A program made the translations under genes and the position numbers. From an uncultured Acidobacteriaceae bacterium (lineage in GTDB: Bacteria; Acidobacteriota; Terriglobia; Terriglobales; Acidobacteriaceae): 64,000 nucleotides of DNA. Numbering within the stretch: the first letter of the stretch is position 1; the number at the start of each line of letters is the position of its first letter. The stretch spans positions 1-64,000 of the forward strand of contig CAIWFH010000146.1 in NCBI GenBank assembly GCA_903911925.1. Direction: 5' to 3'. Positions 54,536 through 62,158 of this stretch are shown one piece after another. The notes below the pieces were generated by a model. That model had not been told where the DNA came from, did no database searches, and saw only the letters and a list, made by a program, of their open reading frames with translations.

Positions 54536-54945
54536 TAGTCACCCGGCAGTGTTACGCAAGCTAAACCCTCTCAAACATACTGCTTGCGGCATGCCTCATA
54601 TCGGGCCTGCCGCCAGCAGTTCGGGTAGAAAGTCATGCCGCACCCGGCACAGGGAGATAGCCGCGCCTGCTTCACCTGCCAGGCTCTGGTTGAAATGATT
54701 CCCTTCCCTAATCGCTGAAACTGCTTTTTTGGGAATGATGTCCAAAAAATTTCCGTTTTCAGGCAACCCAAGTGAGCTGTTTGATGCAACTCAAAGAAGC
54801 CCAGGGCGCATCGTATTGCTTTAGTTCGGCTCAAGGGAGGGAATTTCCCACCGCTCTTGAGATTTTCGGATGCCGGCGCAGCTCGATTAGAGACCAGGCG
54901 CAGAAAATTTGGCGTTGCAGGAACGGTTGTCATTGGGGGAGGTCC
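54536..54945. other. Region before the second Crp/Fnr gene
   Basis: These 410 bases hold no supported plus-strand gene. On the minus strand, 54571-54708 encodes a cysteine-rich end (SPCAGCGMTFYPNCW then YEACRKQYV) like a small zinc ribbon, but no start or ribosome site supports it. A GGGAA-T-TTCCC palindrome is at 54839-54849. The leader just before ATG 54946 is nearly identical to that of copy 1. Confidence 0.35.
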
Positions 54946-55698
54946 ATGGCGACAGCAAGAGTGTCCCCAGTACGTCATGCCCTTGCAGGGGCATCTACCA
55001 CAGAGACCAACATAGCTGAGCGCGTCGTATTGATGTGCGCTTCGGCTCTTTTCACCGGACTTTCCCGGCAAGATTGTTTAGAGATTGCCTCGTGTGCCAA
55101 GGCCAGAACCTTTGCGCGCGACGAGCTCTTATTCATGCAGGGGCAACCGGTCCGCAACCTCGTGCTAATCCAGTCGGGAAGAGTGAAACTTACTCAGCTC
55201 AGCCCGAACGGAAATGAAGTCATTCTTTGGATGAACGGATCGGGAGATGCCGTCGGTGTCCCAACCAACACATCTGCCCTCAGCCACACTTGTTCAGCGC
55301 GCGCCATGGAGCATTGCAGGGCGTTGACGTGGGAGTATTCCAGACTCCAGCAACTGCTGGTTCAGTATCCGCAAATCCGAAACAACATTAACCAAATTCT
55401 TTCCGGTCGTCTTAACGAGCTGGAAGAACGATTCCGCGAGATTGCGACAGAAAAAGTCGCCAAGCGATTGGCTTTGGCTTTGCTGAGACTGGTCAAGCAG
55501 GTGGGCAAGGAATCTCACGGTGGAGTGGAAGTTTCACTCTCCCGGGAGGAATTGGCCCAGATGACGGGCACCACCCTCTTTACCATTAGCCGCATCCTCT
55601 CTAAATGGGGCGAACAGGGCTTTGTGCTGCCCCGCAGAGAGGCAGTTCTGGTGCGAGACCAACAGAGGCTGGTTGAAGTGGGGGCCGAAGAGTACTAG
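54946..55698 (+). CDS. Crp/Fnr-family regulator, copy 2
   Basis: The 250-residue protein is a near duplicate of the gene at 52246; about nine in ten residues agree by eye, with no length change. Cysteines 31, 44, 50, 116 and 124 are kept, Cys112 is lost. The same winged helix-turn-helix (TGTTLFTISRILSKW) is present. GGGGGAGG precedes ATG 54946, and 20 or so leader bases match those of copy 1. The two genes flank the tubulin-like gene, so the arrangement probably arose by duplication of one regulator around it or by insertion. They may form heterodimers. Confidence 0.9.
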   Translation: MATARVSPVRHALAGASTTETNIAERVVLMCASALFTGLSRQDCLEIASCAKARTFARDELLFMQGQPVRNLVLIQSGRVKLTQLSPNGNEVILWMNGSGDAVGVPTNTSALSHTCSARAMEHCRALTWEYSRLQQLLVQYPQIRNNINQILSGRLNELEERFREIATEKVAKRLALALLRLVKQVGKESHGGVEVSLSREELAQMTGTTLFTISRILSKWGEQGFVLPRREAVLVRDQQRLVEVGAEEY

Positions 55699-55717
55699 AC
55701 CATAGCGTAGATGGTGC

Positions 55718-55765
55718 AGGCTGTCAGGTAGGCTAATCAGCTCCATGGCAGCCTTCGCTTTTTTT
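55718..55765 (+). terminator. Possible terminator after the second Crp/Fnr gene
   Basis: AGGCTG (55718-55723) and CAGCCT (55749-55754) could pair across a long loop, and a seven-T run follows at 55759-55765. The stem is short and other foldings are possible, so the signal is weak, but the position right after the gene fits. Confidence 0.4.
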
Positions 55766-55900
55766 GCGCCAAACAATCTGCTCTGCCAATGAGAATGTTT
55801 GCTCGGACCCGCAGAGCTTTAAAATCCCTTCCCTACTCCCTACGCACATAGAGGGATTCCAATCCCCGCAAAGAGACCGCCCTGCGGATTTTCCAATCCA

Positions 55901-58183
55901 TCAGAAGTGAAACCTGTAGCGCAGTTCAGCCGAAATCTGCCGCGGATCGTTGTAGTGAAAGCCTCCGATGGTCAGCGAGCTGTCGGTCAGTACGCGATGA
56001 TTGGTGGCGTTAACCACGTTGACTGCGAGTTTCCAATTTTCGCCGAGCGAGGTTCCCGCAGCCACATCGAACGTTGTGTGCGCCGGCAGATAGATTCCCT
56101 GGTAAGGGCTGAGCAGATTGCCCATGGCGTCAGTCAGTCCTGCAGTGCCGTTCGAAAAGCCCGAGCCGTAGTAAACGTTCGATGAGAACCAGCTGTGCCT
56201 GGGCAGAGTGGCCGTAAAACCGGTGTTGAGGGTATGCCGCTGGTCGTGATCGACCGGCGTGTAGTCAAAGCTGGAATCGCAGTTCGCGGTGCAGATGAGC
56301 CCACCGTTAATAGCCCCGCGCTGTTCTGCAATCTGGTTTGAGTAGGCAAGGTGGAACTGGCCGCGCCTCCACAACAGGGGGCTGCGCAGTGTGGTCTCCC
56401 AGGCGCGCACCAGTGCTCCATCCACCGTTATCGGGATGAACACATTCGACTCGCCGATGTTGGAGTGATCGAGAAAGTTGTTGACCCGCGTCTTGAAGTT
56501 GTCTACTTCCAGCGCCCAGCCTCGCCAGGGAATCTGTACGCTGAACTCGTGCTCCTCGTCGCGTTCGCCATTAAGTGCCGTGAAGCCGGTATTGCTCGCG
56601 TTGGCATACGCGAGCAGCGGGCCCACAATGCTCACCAGCGGAGGCGCCTGGTAATAGCGGCCATAGAATCCGCGCAAAACCCAACGCAGACGGGGAACGG
56701 TGATAGTCGCTCCCAGGCGCGGATCGGCATAGGTCTCACTCACCCCGCCATGAAACGAAGATATGCGCACGCCTGCCAGCAAGGTCAGCCAATCCGTAAC
56801 CCGCAGACTGTCAGACAAAGAGCCTTCGACAATGCCGCCGGCGAGGTTGTTCGTTTCCCGGATCGGCGCATCCCCAGACCCATCGTTAAAGTCCACGCCG
56901 AACAGCGACGATGCATGTTCGTAGAAGGAGTAGAAACTGGCCGCAAGGCTGTTCCGCTTGATCTCCCCGCGCAGATTGGCCTGAAACCCGGCGTAGTTTG
57001 CGGTGCTGTGCCAGGTGGTGGCTGTGGGCGTATCCGACGATTTCGCGTCGTAATTGGCTACATTCCAGTGGTAAAACGGTGCTGTCTCAAACATTGCCTT
57101 GGGCGACAAGGTATGCACCCAATCAGCAATGACGAAGGCGTCACGCTCCGTTTGGCCGTCGCGGAATCCGCTGGAATTGTAGATCTGGTTGAGCCAGCTG
57201 TTTTGGTCGGGGTCGTTCGGAACCTGGAAGAAATCCTGGCGGAGCTGGCCGTTGAAGCGCAGTTGGTTAGCGGGATTCGGATTGACAAGCAATGAAGCAA
57301 ATGCGCTTTGAGAATTCGATGCGTCATGGGCCACTGTGGACGTGGGAGTTTCGAGGCCGTAGTCGGAGCGCGCCGCCGCCACGCTTGCGTACCATGCGCT
57401 CCTGAGCGAATGGTCCCCGGCCGATAGGCTGGTTTCGCCCGTGAAGAAGTTGCCGCTGGTAACGATCAACTCGGCCTGGCGGTCGCGCTCAAATCCATTA
57501 CGTGGCGCGACGTTAAATACCCCGTAGGTGCGGTCACCGAGGTCGGCCGAGTAGCTGCCGCGCTGAACCTCTATCTGATCCATGTCGCCGGGCGAGATCT
57601 GCGGACCCACGTTCGCGGCAATATTGGTATTCGGAATGTTGATGCCGTCGATAAGCCAACTGGTCTGGTGGCCGCCGCGCATGTGCAGCATGTCGTGGCA
57701 CATGTAGGCGCCGGGCACGTAATCGATGATGGCCGCAAACGAGGTGGCGCGGCTCGCGCCGGGCGTCTGTTCGATCATCTCCCGGCTTACAAGAGTGGTC
57801 GGCGTTACTGAGTCGGACTGCGCCGTCGAGCCCTCGACGACCACGGTCTGCGACGCAGAAGTCACGGGCAGCATGACATGCAGAATCGGATCGGTGCCAG
57901 AAGCGATCGTGAGCGTCTGGGTCACGGTGCTGAAACCAGGAGAGTCAAATTTGATTCGGTAGACGCCGATGGGAGCAGGGGGAAGCGCAAATTGACCGTC
58001 TGGGCCCGTCACCGTCTGCAGGCTGAACTCCGAATCCGAAGCTTCGAGCTTGACCTCCACCCCGGCAATGGGCCGGTGTTGCGAATCGTGAACCACTCCA
58101 TGAACAGTGGCCAAAACAGTGGCCAGGGCCGGCAAAGAGCCGGCGAGCAGAAGAGCGACGACAAAGCGAGACAAGATACGCAA
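55901..58183 (-). CDS. TonB-dependent receptor with carboxypeptidase-regulatory domain
   Basis: The 760-residue outer-membrane receptor takes up a ligand with energy from TonB. It has a signal peptide, a carboxypeptidase-regulatory-like domain (VHGVVHDSQHRPIAGVEVKL, about residues 27-105), a plug (about 120-235) and a barrel ending in aromatic F. In the plug, the stretch MCHDMLHMRGGH at about residue 164 is rich in Met, Cys and His. The start is TTG 58183 with GGAGG upstream. The gene upstream encodes a CCxxHxxHHC protein, and the cus genes lie a few kilobases away, so copper or another metal complex is a possible ligand, by inference. Confidence 0.9.
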   Translation of the reverse strand: MRILSRFVVALLLAGSLPALATVLATVHGVVHDSQHRPIAGVEVKLEASDSEFSLQTVTGPDGQFALPPAPIGVYRIKFDSPGFSTVTQTLTIASGTDPILHVMLPVTSASQTVVVEGSTAQSDSVTPTTLVSREMIEQTPGASRATSFAAIIDYVPGAYMCHDMLHMRGGHQTSWLIDGINIPNTNIAANVGPQISPGDMDQIEVQRGSYSADLGDRTYGVFNVAPRNGFERDRQAELIVTSGNFFTGETSLSAGDHSLRSAWYASVAAARSDYGLETPTSTVAHDASNSQSAFASLLVNPNPANQLRFNGQLRQDFFQVPNDPDQNSWLNQIYNSSGFRDGQTERDAFVIADWVHTLSPKAMFETAPFYHWNVANYDAKSSDTPTATTWHSTANYAGFQANLRGEIKRNSLAASFYSFYEHASSLFGVDFNDGSGDAPIRETNNLAGGIVEGSLSDSLRVTDWLTLLAGVRISSFHGGVSETYADPRLGATITVPRLRWVLRGFYGRYYQAPPLVSIVGPLLAYANASNTGFTALNGERDEEHEFSVQIPWRGWALEVDNFKTRVNNFLDHSNIGESNVFIPITVDGALVRAWETTLRSPLLWRRGQFHLAYSNQIAEQRGAINGGLICTANCDSSFDYTPVDHDQRHTLNTGFTATLPRHSWFSSNVYYGSGFSNGTAGLTDAMGNLLSPYQGIYLPAHTTFDVAAGTSLGENWKLAVNVVNATNHRVLTDSSLTIGGFHYNDPRQISAELRYRFHF

Positions 58184-58404
58184 GGGACTAACCTCCGGGA
58201 GAGATCACGCAGCACCACATACAGCGATGCGAACCCATAGGGCTCGGCGTGTGCAGTGATGTGCGCTGAGGGGACTTGTTGAGGGCCAGCCACAATTGAA
58301 CAATGCGGTTCTTCCTGTAACCGGAAGAACCTTGTGGTCAGCTCGCCGAGCAGAAAGCCATTGGCCTGCAATTCAGGGAAGCGGCCAGGCTTTCAACAGG
58401 AATC

Positions 58405-58782
58405 TCAACCAACCTGGAAAATGGGAGGTCCGCGATTCGCGTGGGCACTCAGGAGTGGTGTCCCAGCAGCAACGTGATTTGTGAAGAAGAGGAGAGCAGC
58501 TACAACCGGATCATGCAGCCATGCGGATAAGACGGCAAGGGCATGGAGTTGGCCAACTGATGCCGGCACGTCCGAGGGATATCCAGGGCAATGGGCTGGA
58601 GCTTTAAAGACTGGGGTTGAAATGGATTCTGGCTGCCCCGAGACTGAATCCATCGCACAGTGGTGCGCGCCGTGGCGGCGGCAGCATGCGGGCAGGCGCG
58701 TTTCTGCGTTGGCCGGGAGCAGCGAAATCAGCGGCCCAAGCCAGAAAAGCAGAATTAGTAGAACGCCAAGAGGGCGCCGCAT
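58405..58782 (-). CDS. Small secreted/membrane protein with CCRRHGAHHC motif
   Basis: The 125-residue protein starts with a hydrophobic signal or anchor (LGVLLILLFWLGPLISLLPA), then carries CCRRHGAHHCAM at about residues 33-44, a possible metal-binding site. A second hydrophobic stretch is at about 80-107. Similar small proteins stand before TonB receptors in acidobacteria, in my recollection of this type of gene. ATG 58782 has AGGAG seven bases upstream; the frame runs on to 58848 without support. It lies about 220 bases upstream of the receptor. It may be related to DUF2946-type copper-linked proteins, but this is only a likeness of size and layout. Confidence 0.7.
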   Translation of the reverse strand: MRRPLGVLLILLFWLGPLISLLPANAETRLPACCRRHGAHHCAMDSVSGQPESISTPVFKAPAHCPGYPSDVPASVGQLHALAVLSAWLHDPVVAALLFFTNHVAAGTPLLSAHANRGPPIFQVG

Positions 58783-58958
58783 CCGGACTCCTGCCATGCG
58801 CGAAGCAAGACGTCTGCCAACCGAACAAGCAGCGCGCTTGTCTGGCATGATCGAGCTGTTGCTCTTTAATTATCAGATATCAACTGGACGTTCTTTGTCC
58901 AGAAACAATATTCCCCCGTGACAGGTGCCGCAAGAGCAGTGTGGAAGGAGCGCCCGGA

Positions 58959-60302
58959 TCATCGGACTTCCTGCAATTCGCGATGTTCTTCAGTGCTGAC
59001 GGCGCCAAATGCGATGCCCGCGGCCTTGAGGAAGTCGGAAGGCGGAGTTCCTCCGGCAAATATCCATACGCAATCGTTGGGCAACTCGCGAATTTCTCCG
59101 TTCACCTCAATGGATACGCTGCCAGCGCGGAACTCCGTCGGCATGGAGTTGAAGAGCACTTCGAGTTTCCCTGAATGCATGTGTTCTTCAATGCGCTTTG
59201 CGTTGCGATCCTTGAGGCGGCTGAACTCTGGTTTACGGTAAGAGAGCGTGACCTTGTTGCCCGCCTGGTGCGCCAGGCCCATGGCGGCTTCGACCGCGCT
59301 GTCTCCACCGCCCACAATGAGAATGTTCCTGTGAGTGTAATGGTCCGCTTCGATGAGCCGGTAGAGCACGTGCGGCAGTTCTTCGCCTTTGACGCCGAGT
59401 TTGCGCGGAGTGCCCGCGCGTCCCAGCGCCAGCACCACGCAACGGGAATTGTACTCAGCGGCCGATGTTCGAATATGAAACAGGCCATCTGCTTCCTTGC
59501 TGACAGACGCGACGCTCTCGCCAGTGTGGATGTTGAGGTCGGTTCGCTGCATTACCTTCTCCCAGAAGGCGAGCAACTCCTCCTTTGAGAGCGCCGTCTT
59601 ATGAAACTTTCCATGCAGTGGAAACTCCACCGGGCTGGTCATGACAAGCTTCTCGCGCGGGTATTTGAAAACCGTACCGCCCACCGATTCCCGCTCCAGG
59701 GTGAGGGCTCTGAGCCCATGCTCGGCGGCGCGCAGCGAGGCGCTTATGCCGGCCGGCCCTGCGCCAACGATCACCACATCAAACACATTTTCCCCGGCCC
59801 TCGATGCGGACAGGTCGCCGGTGCGCTGGGCGATCACGTCCATGCAATCTCGCCCCTGGTTCACCGCATTCTTGATGAGAGCCAGCCCGCCAAGTTCGCC
59901 GGCAATAAAAAGATTCTCGACGCTTGTTTCCTGCTCATCGCTGATCACCGGGCTGTCTGCGCCAGAGCTGGCCTTGGCCATCACCATGGTGATTGCGCCC
60001 ACCGGGCACTCTTCGGCGCAAAGTCCGTGGCCAATGCATTTATGCCCATTGATGATGGTGGCTTTGCCGCCCACCAGGGCCAGCACGTCCCCTTCAGGGC
60101 AAACCGTGACACAGGCTCCGCAGCCAATGCAGTAGTCCGCGGAAATCAGCGGATGCTGAGCCTTGGGGCCGTCTGAGAACAGCGCCCCGCGATCCGCACT
60201 TGCGCGGGCCTGGGCCTCGCTCTTTTTATGAGCGATCCAGTAACGCACAAAGAAAAATCCCAGGACCGCACCGGCAATCAGCCATGTCAGAAGAGTATCC
60301 AT
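58959..60302 (-). CDS. Ferredoxin-flavoprotein oxidoreductase, apparently circularly permuted
   Basis: The 447-residue protein has one N-terminal membrane helix, then a two-cluster ferredoxin domain. Cluster 1 is CIGCGACVTVCP (Cys58, 61, 64, 68). Cluster 2 is CIGHGLCAEECP, with His92 where the second Cys would be. Then comes a segment SVENLFIAGELGG (about 127-139), normally found at the C-terminus of thioredoxin-reductase-like proteins. The FAD fold follows (VVIVGAGPAGISASL, about 175) and an NAD(P) fold (ILIVGGGDSAVEAA, about 330). The usual C-terminal part is missing, so the chain seems permuted. It is the last gene of the redox operon and lies three bases after the cytochrome-like gene. 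Confidence 0.85.
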   Translation of the reverse strand: MDTLLTWLIAGAVLGFFFVRYWIAHKKSEAQARASADRGALFSDGPKAQHPLISADYCIGCGACVTVCPEGDVLALVGGKATIINGHKCIGHGLCAEECPVGAITMVMAKASSGADSPVISDEQETSVENLFIAGELGGLALIKNAVNQGRDCMDVIAQRTGDLSASRAGENVFDVVIVGAGPAGISASLRAAEHGLRALTLERESVGGTVFKYPREKLVMTSPVEFPLHGKFHKTALSKEELLAFWEKVMQRTDLNIHTGESVASVSKEADGLFHIRTSAAEYNSRCVVLALGRAGTPRKLGVKGEELPHVLYRLIEADHYTHRNILIVGGGDSAVEAAMGLAHQAGNKVTLSYRKPEFSRLKDRNAKRIEEHMHSGKLEVLFNSMPTEFRAGSVSIEVNGEIRELPNDCVWIFAGGTPPSDFLKAAGIAFGAVSTEEHRELQEVR

Positions 60303-60305
60303 GAT

Positions 60306-61292
60306 CTATTTGAGCACCAGGCCGACGAACCCAAAACCCATTGCCACGGCGATGTGAAATATGGCAAGAACTGCAAAAGCGTAACTGAAAGGGCGATGGA
60401 TCACATGCCAGAGATGAAAGACCTTTTGCGATTGATCGAGGAACACAACCCGCTTTGAGAGTGAAGCTTTCTGCCGCACCAGGCGGACAACTTCTTCGAC
60501 CTCTGAATTCCCGCTTGAAAACAATCCCCCTGCCGTGCGAAGCCTGGCGCCAAAACCGGCTGTGGCGCGCCGCAGGCCTGCCACTTGAAACGGGAGGCGC
60601 ACATCGAGCGCGATCATCTCGCCGATTGCCAGCAAGGGCCCGATCTGCCGGATGTGCTCTCGGGACGGTACATGCAGAACCCGGTTCAACTGCTCGGTAG
60701 AATAGATGGATTGCCCATATAAGGCCTCGGTAAGTTCGCTTTCGCTGAGTTGCAAATCGTTGAGCGACAGTTCAGCCGCGCTGAGCGAGCGCGGAATCTG
60801 CGCATACAGATAGCGGCCGATGACGCCGCTGAGCGCCACCAGCACCATAATCCAGAATGCAAATCCGGCGATGCCTTGAAACTTGAATGAAGCATGAAAC
60901 GCAATGATGAAGGGCGCCGTCACTCCAGCGATAACATGGAAGTCCATCCAGTGTTTGGCGGTGCCCATGCGGCCAAGCCATGGGATCACCTTGCGCAGGG
61001 CATACAAAAAGATGATGAAAAACAACACCGTGCCAAAAACCCCAAGGTTGATCCCGATCGTGCCGCTTGGCTTCAGCAACTCGTATTTATCCGAGTAGGG
61101 GCGCTGGTCAAGGGGGAGCAGGTAATAGTTCGCTCCGTAGATGGCAATCGATCCCAGCAGCAACACAGACGCCGCGGAGGCTATCATGACCCGGACGCGG
61201 TGGCCTAACTCCTTCTTCTTATCCTTGCGCACCGCCGCCAGGCTCTTGCGCGATGTAGCTGAGGCAGGCATTGGGCCTTGAAGCAATGACAT
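60306..61292 (-). CDS. b-type cytochrome-like inner-membrane protein
   Basis: The 328-residue protein has about five membrane helices. Histidines in paired positions suggest bound heme: His119 and His133 in WMDFHVIAGVTAPFIIAFHA, and His296, His299 and His313 near the C-terminus (FHLWHVIHRPFS and LAIFH). The layout recalls ferric-reductase-like or YedZ-type transmembrane domains, which carry electrons across the membrane. A soluble loop of about 115 residues lies between. It starts three bases after the preceding secreted-protein gene, so the operon is tightly packed. Electron flow from the ferredoxin-flavoprotein to this membrane protein is inferred. Confidence 0.75.
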   Translation of the reverse strand: MSLLQGPMPASATSRKSLAAVRKDKKKELGHRVRVMIASAASVLLLGSIAIYGANYYLLPLDQRPYSDKYELLKPSGTIGINLGVFGTVLFFIIFLYALRKVIPWLGRMGTAKHWMDFHVIAGVTAPFIIAFHASFKFQGIAGFAFWIMVLVALSGVIGRYLYAQIPRSLSAAELSLNDLQLSESELTEALYGQSIYSTEQLNRVLHVPSREHIRQIGPLLAIGEMIALDVRLPFQVAGLRRATAGFGARLRTAGGLFSSGNSEVEEVVRLVRQKASLSKRVVFLDQSQKVFHLWHVIHRPFSYAFAVLAIFHIAVAMGFGFVGLVLK

Positions 61293-61294
61293 AG

Positions 61295-62158
61295 TTATGG
61301 CTTCTCCTTCGGATCGGCGGTAACCACGGCAGCGGTAGTGTCATTGCCGGCGGGGACGTTTTGCGCATGCACTTTCACGTTGGGATCCTGCTCGGCATCG
61401 GTCGAGAAGCTCTTGTAGTCGCCAAAAACGTGCGTGTTACGCCAGTGCTGCAATGGTGTTGTAACGTCGACAACCGCCATCGCAGGCAGGGTCATGCTTG
61501 CTGCGTTATTTCCGAGATGGGCCGGCTTGTAGTCAACCAGGATGTGCATGGAACGAAGCCCCACGTCGCTCATGTCATGAAGCAGGCTGGCGTCCACTTT
61601 CACCACTTCTCCAGATTGCCTGTCGATCCATGCCGTGCCCTCCAGTTCGAGCGGGTATTCACGGCCTCGTAGCGCGAGTGCTGCCGGAGTGCGGCGCCCT
61701 GCAATGTGGGCAAAATGGACGGGCGTCGCCGCCTTGCCGTCGACCATTTCGTCGGAAGCAATGGTGAAGTTGAAGCTGTCGCGGTAATAGGGATGAAACA
61801 CAAGCAGCACGGTGGCCGCACCGTTGGTAACCAGCATCGGCAGCGGCTTGCGCTTAGAAGCAGAGGACTCAATGCGCGACTCATTCAGTTGGAAATCGTC
61901 CCCGTTTCCGTCCATCATGATGAGGTAGTCGTACTTGGCGCGTTCTGAAGCTTCCACGTGGCCGTTGCCGGCCAGTTTCTCCTGGGTAACTGACTCGGTG
62001 CAGTGCAGGTCGGCAAGTTTGGAAAGGTAGGATGTCACCTGTCGCTGGGCCAGATCGATGGGGCCCGAGGATGGCGTTGACTGGCCCGCGGCCATGGCCA
62101 CCGGCAATGCGAGTAAACAAACTGAGATAAGGCGGAACGACCCGTTATTGATTGGCAT
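61295..62158 (-). CDS. Secreted hypothetical protein of the redox operon
   Basis: The 287-residue protein has a signal peptide (FRLISVCLLALPVAMAAGQ) and a beta-rich chain with several conserved-looking segments (LADLHCTESVTQEKLAGNG, LEGTAWIDRQSGEVVKVDAS). The alternating strands recall LolA-like folds, but I cannot name a family. One Cys remains after the signal. The start overlaps the end of the barrel gene by 14 bases. It presumably works in the periplasm between the barrel and the cytochrome-like protein. Confidence 0.7.
   Translation of the reverse strand: MPINNGSFRLISVCLLALPVAMAAGQSTPSSGPIDLAQRQVTSYLSKLADLHCTESVTQEKLAGNGHVEASERAKYDYLIMMDGNGDDFQLNESRIESSASKRKPLPMLVTNGAATVLLVFHPYYRDSFNFTIASDEMVDGKAATPVHFAHIAGRRTPAALALRGREYPLELEGTAWIDRQSGEVVKVDASLLHDMSDVGLRSMHILVDYKPAHLGNNAASMTLPAMAVVDVTTPLQHWRNTHVFGDYKSFSTDAEQDPNVKVHAQNVPAGNDTTAAVVTADPKEKP

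Noticed and set aside
54571..55071. Full minus-strand frame of 166 residues overlapping the second Crp/Fnr gene
   Set aside because: Most of it is antisense to the Crp/Fnr gene and its leader; only the last 46 codons look at all interesting and are listed separately.
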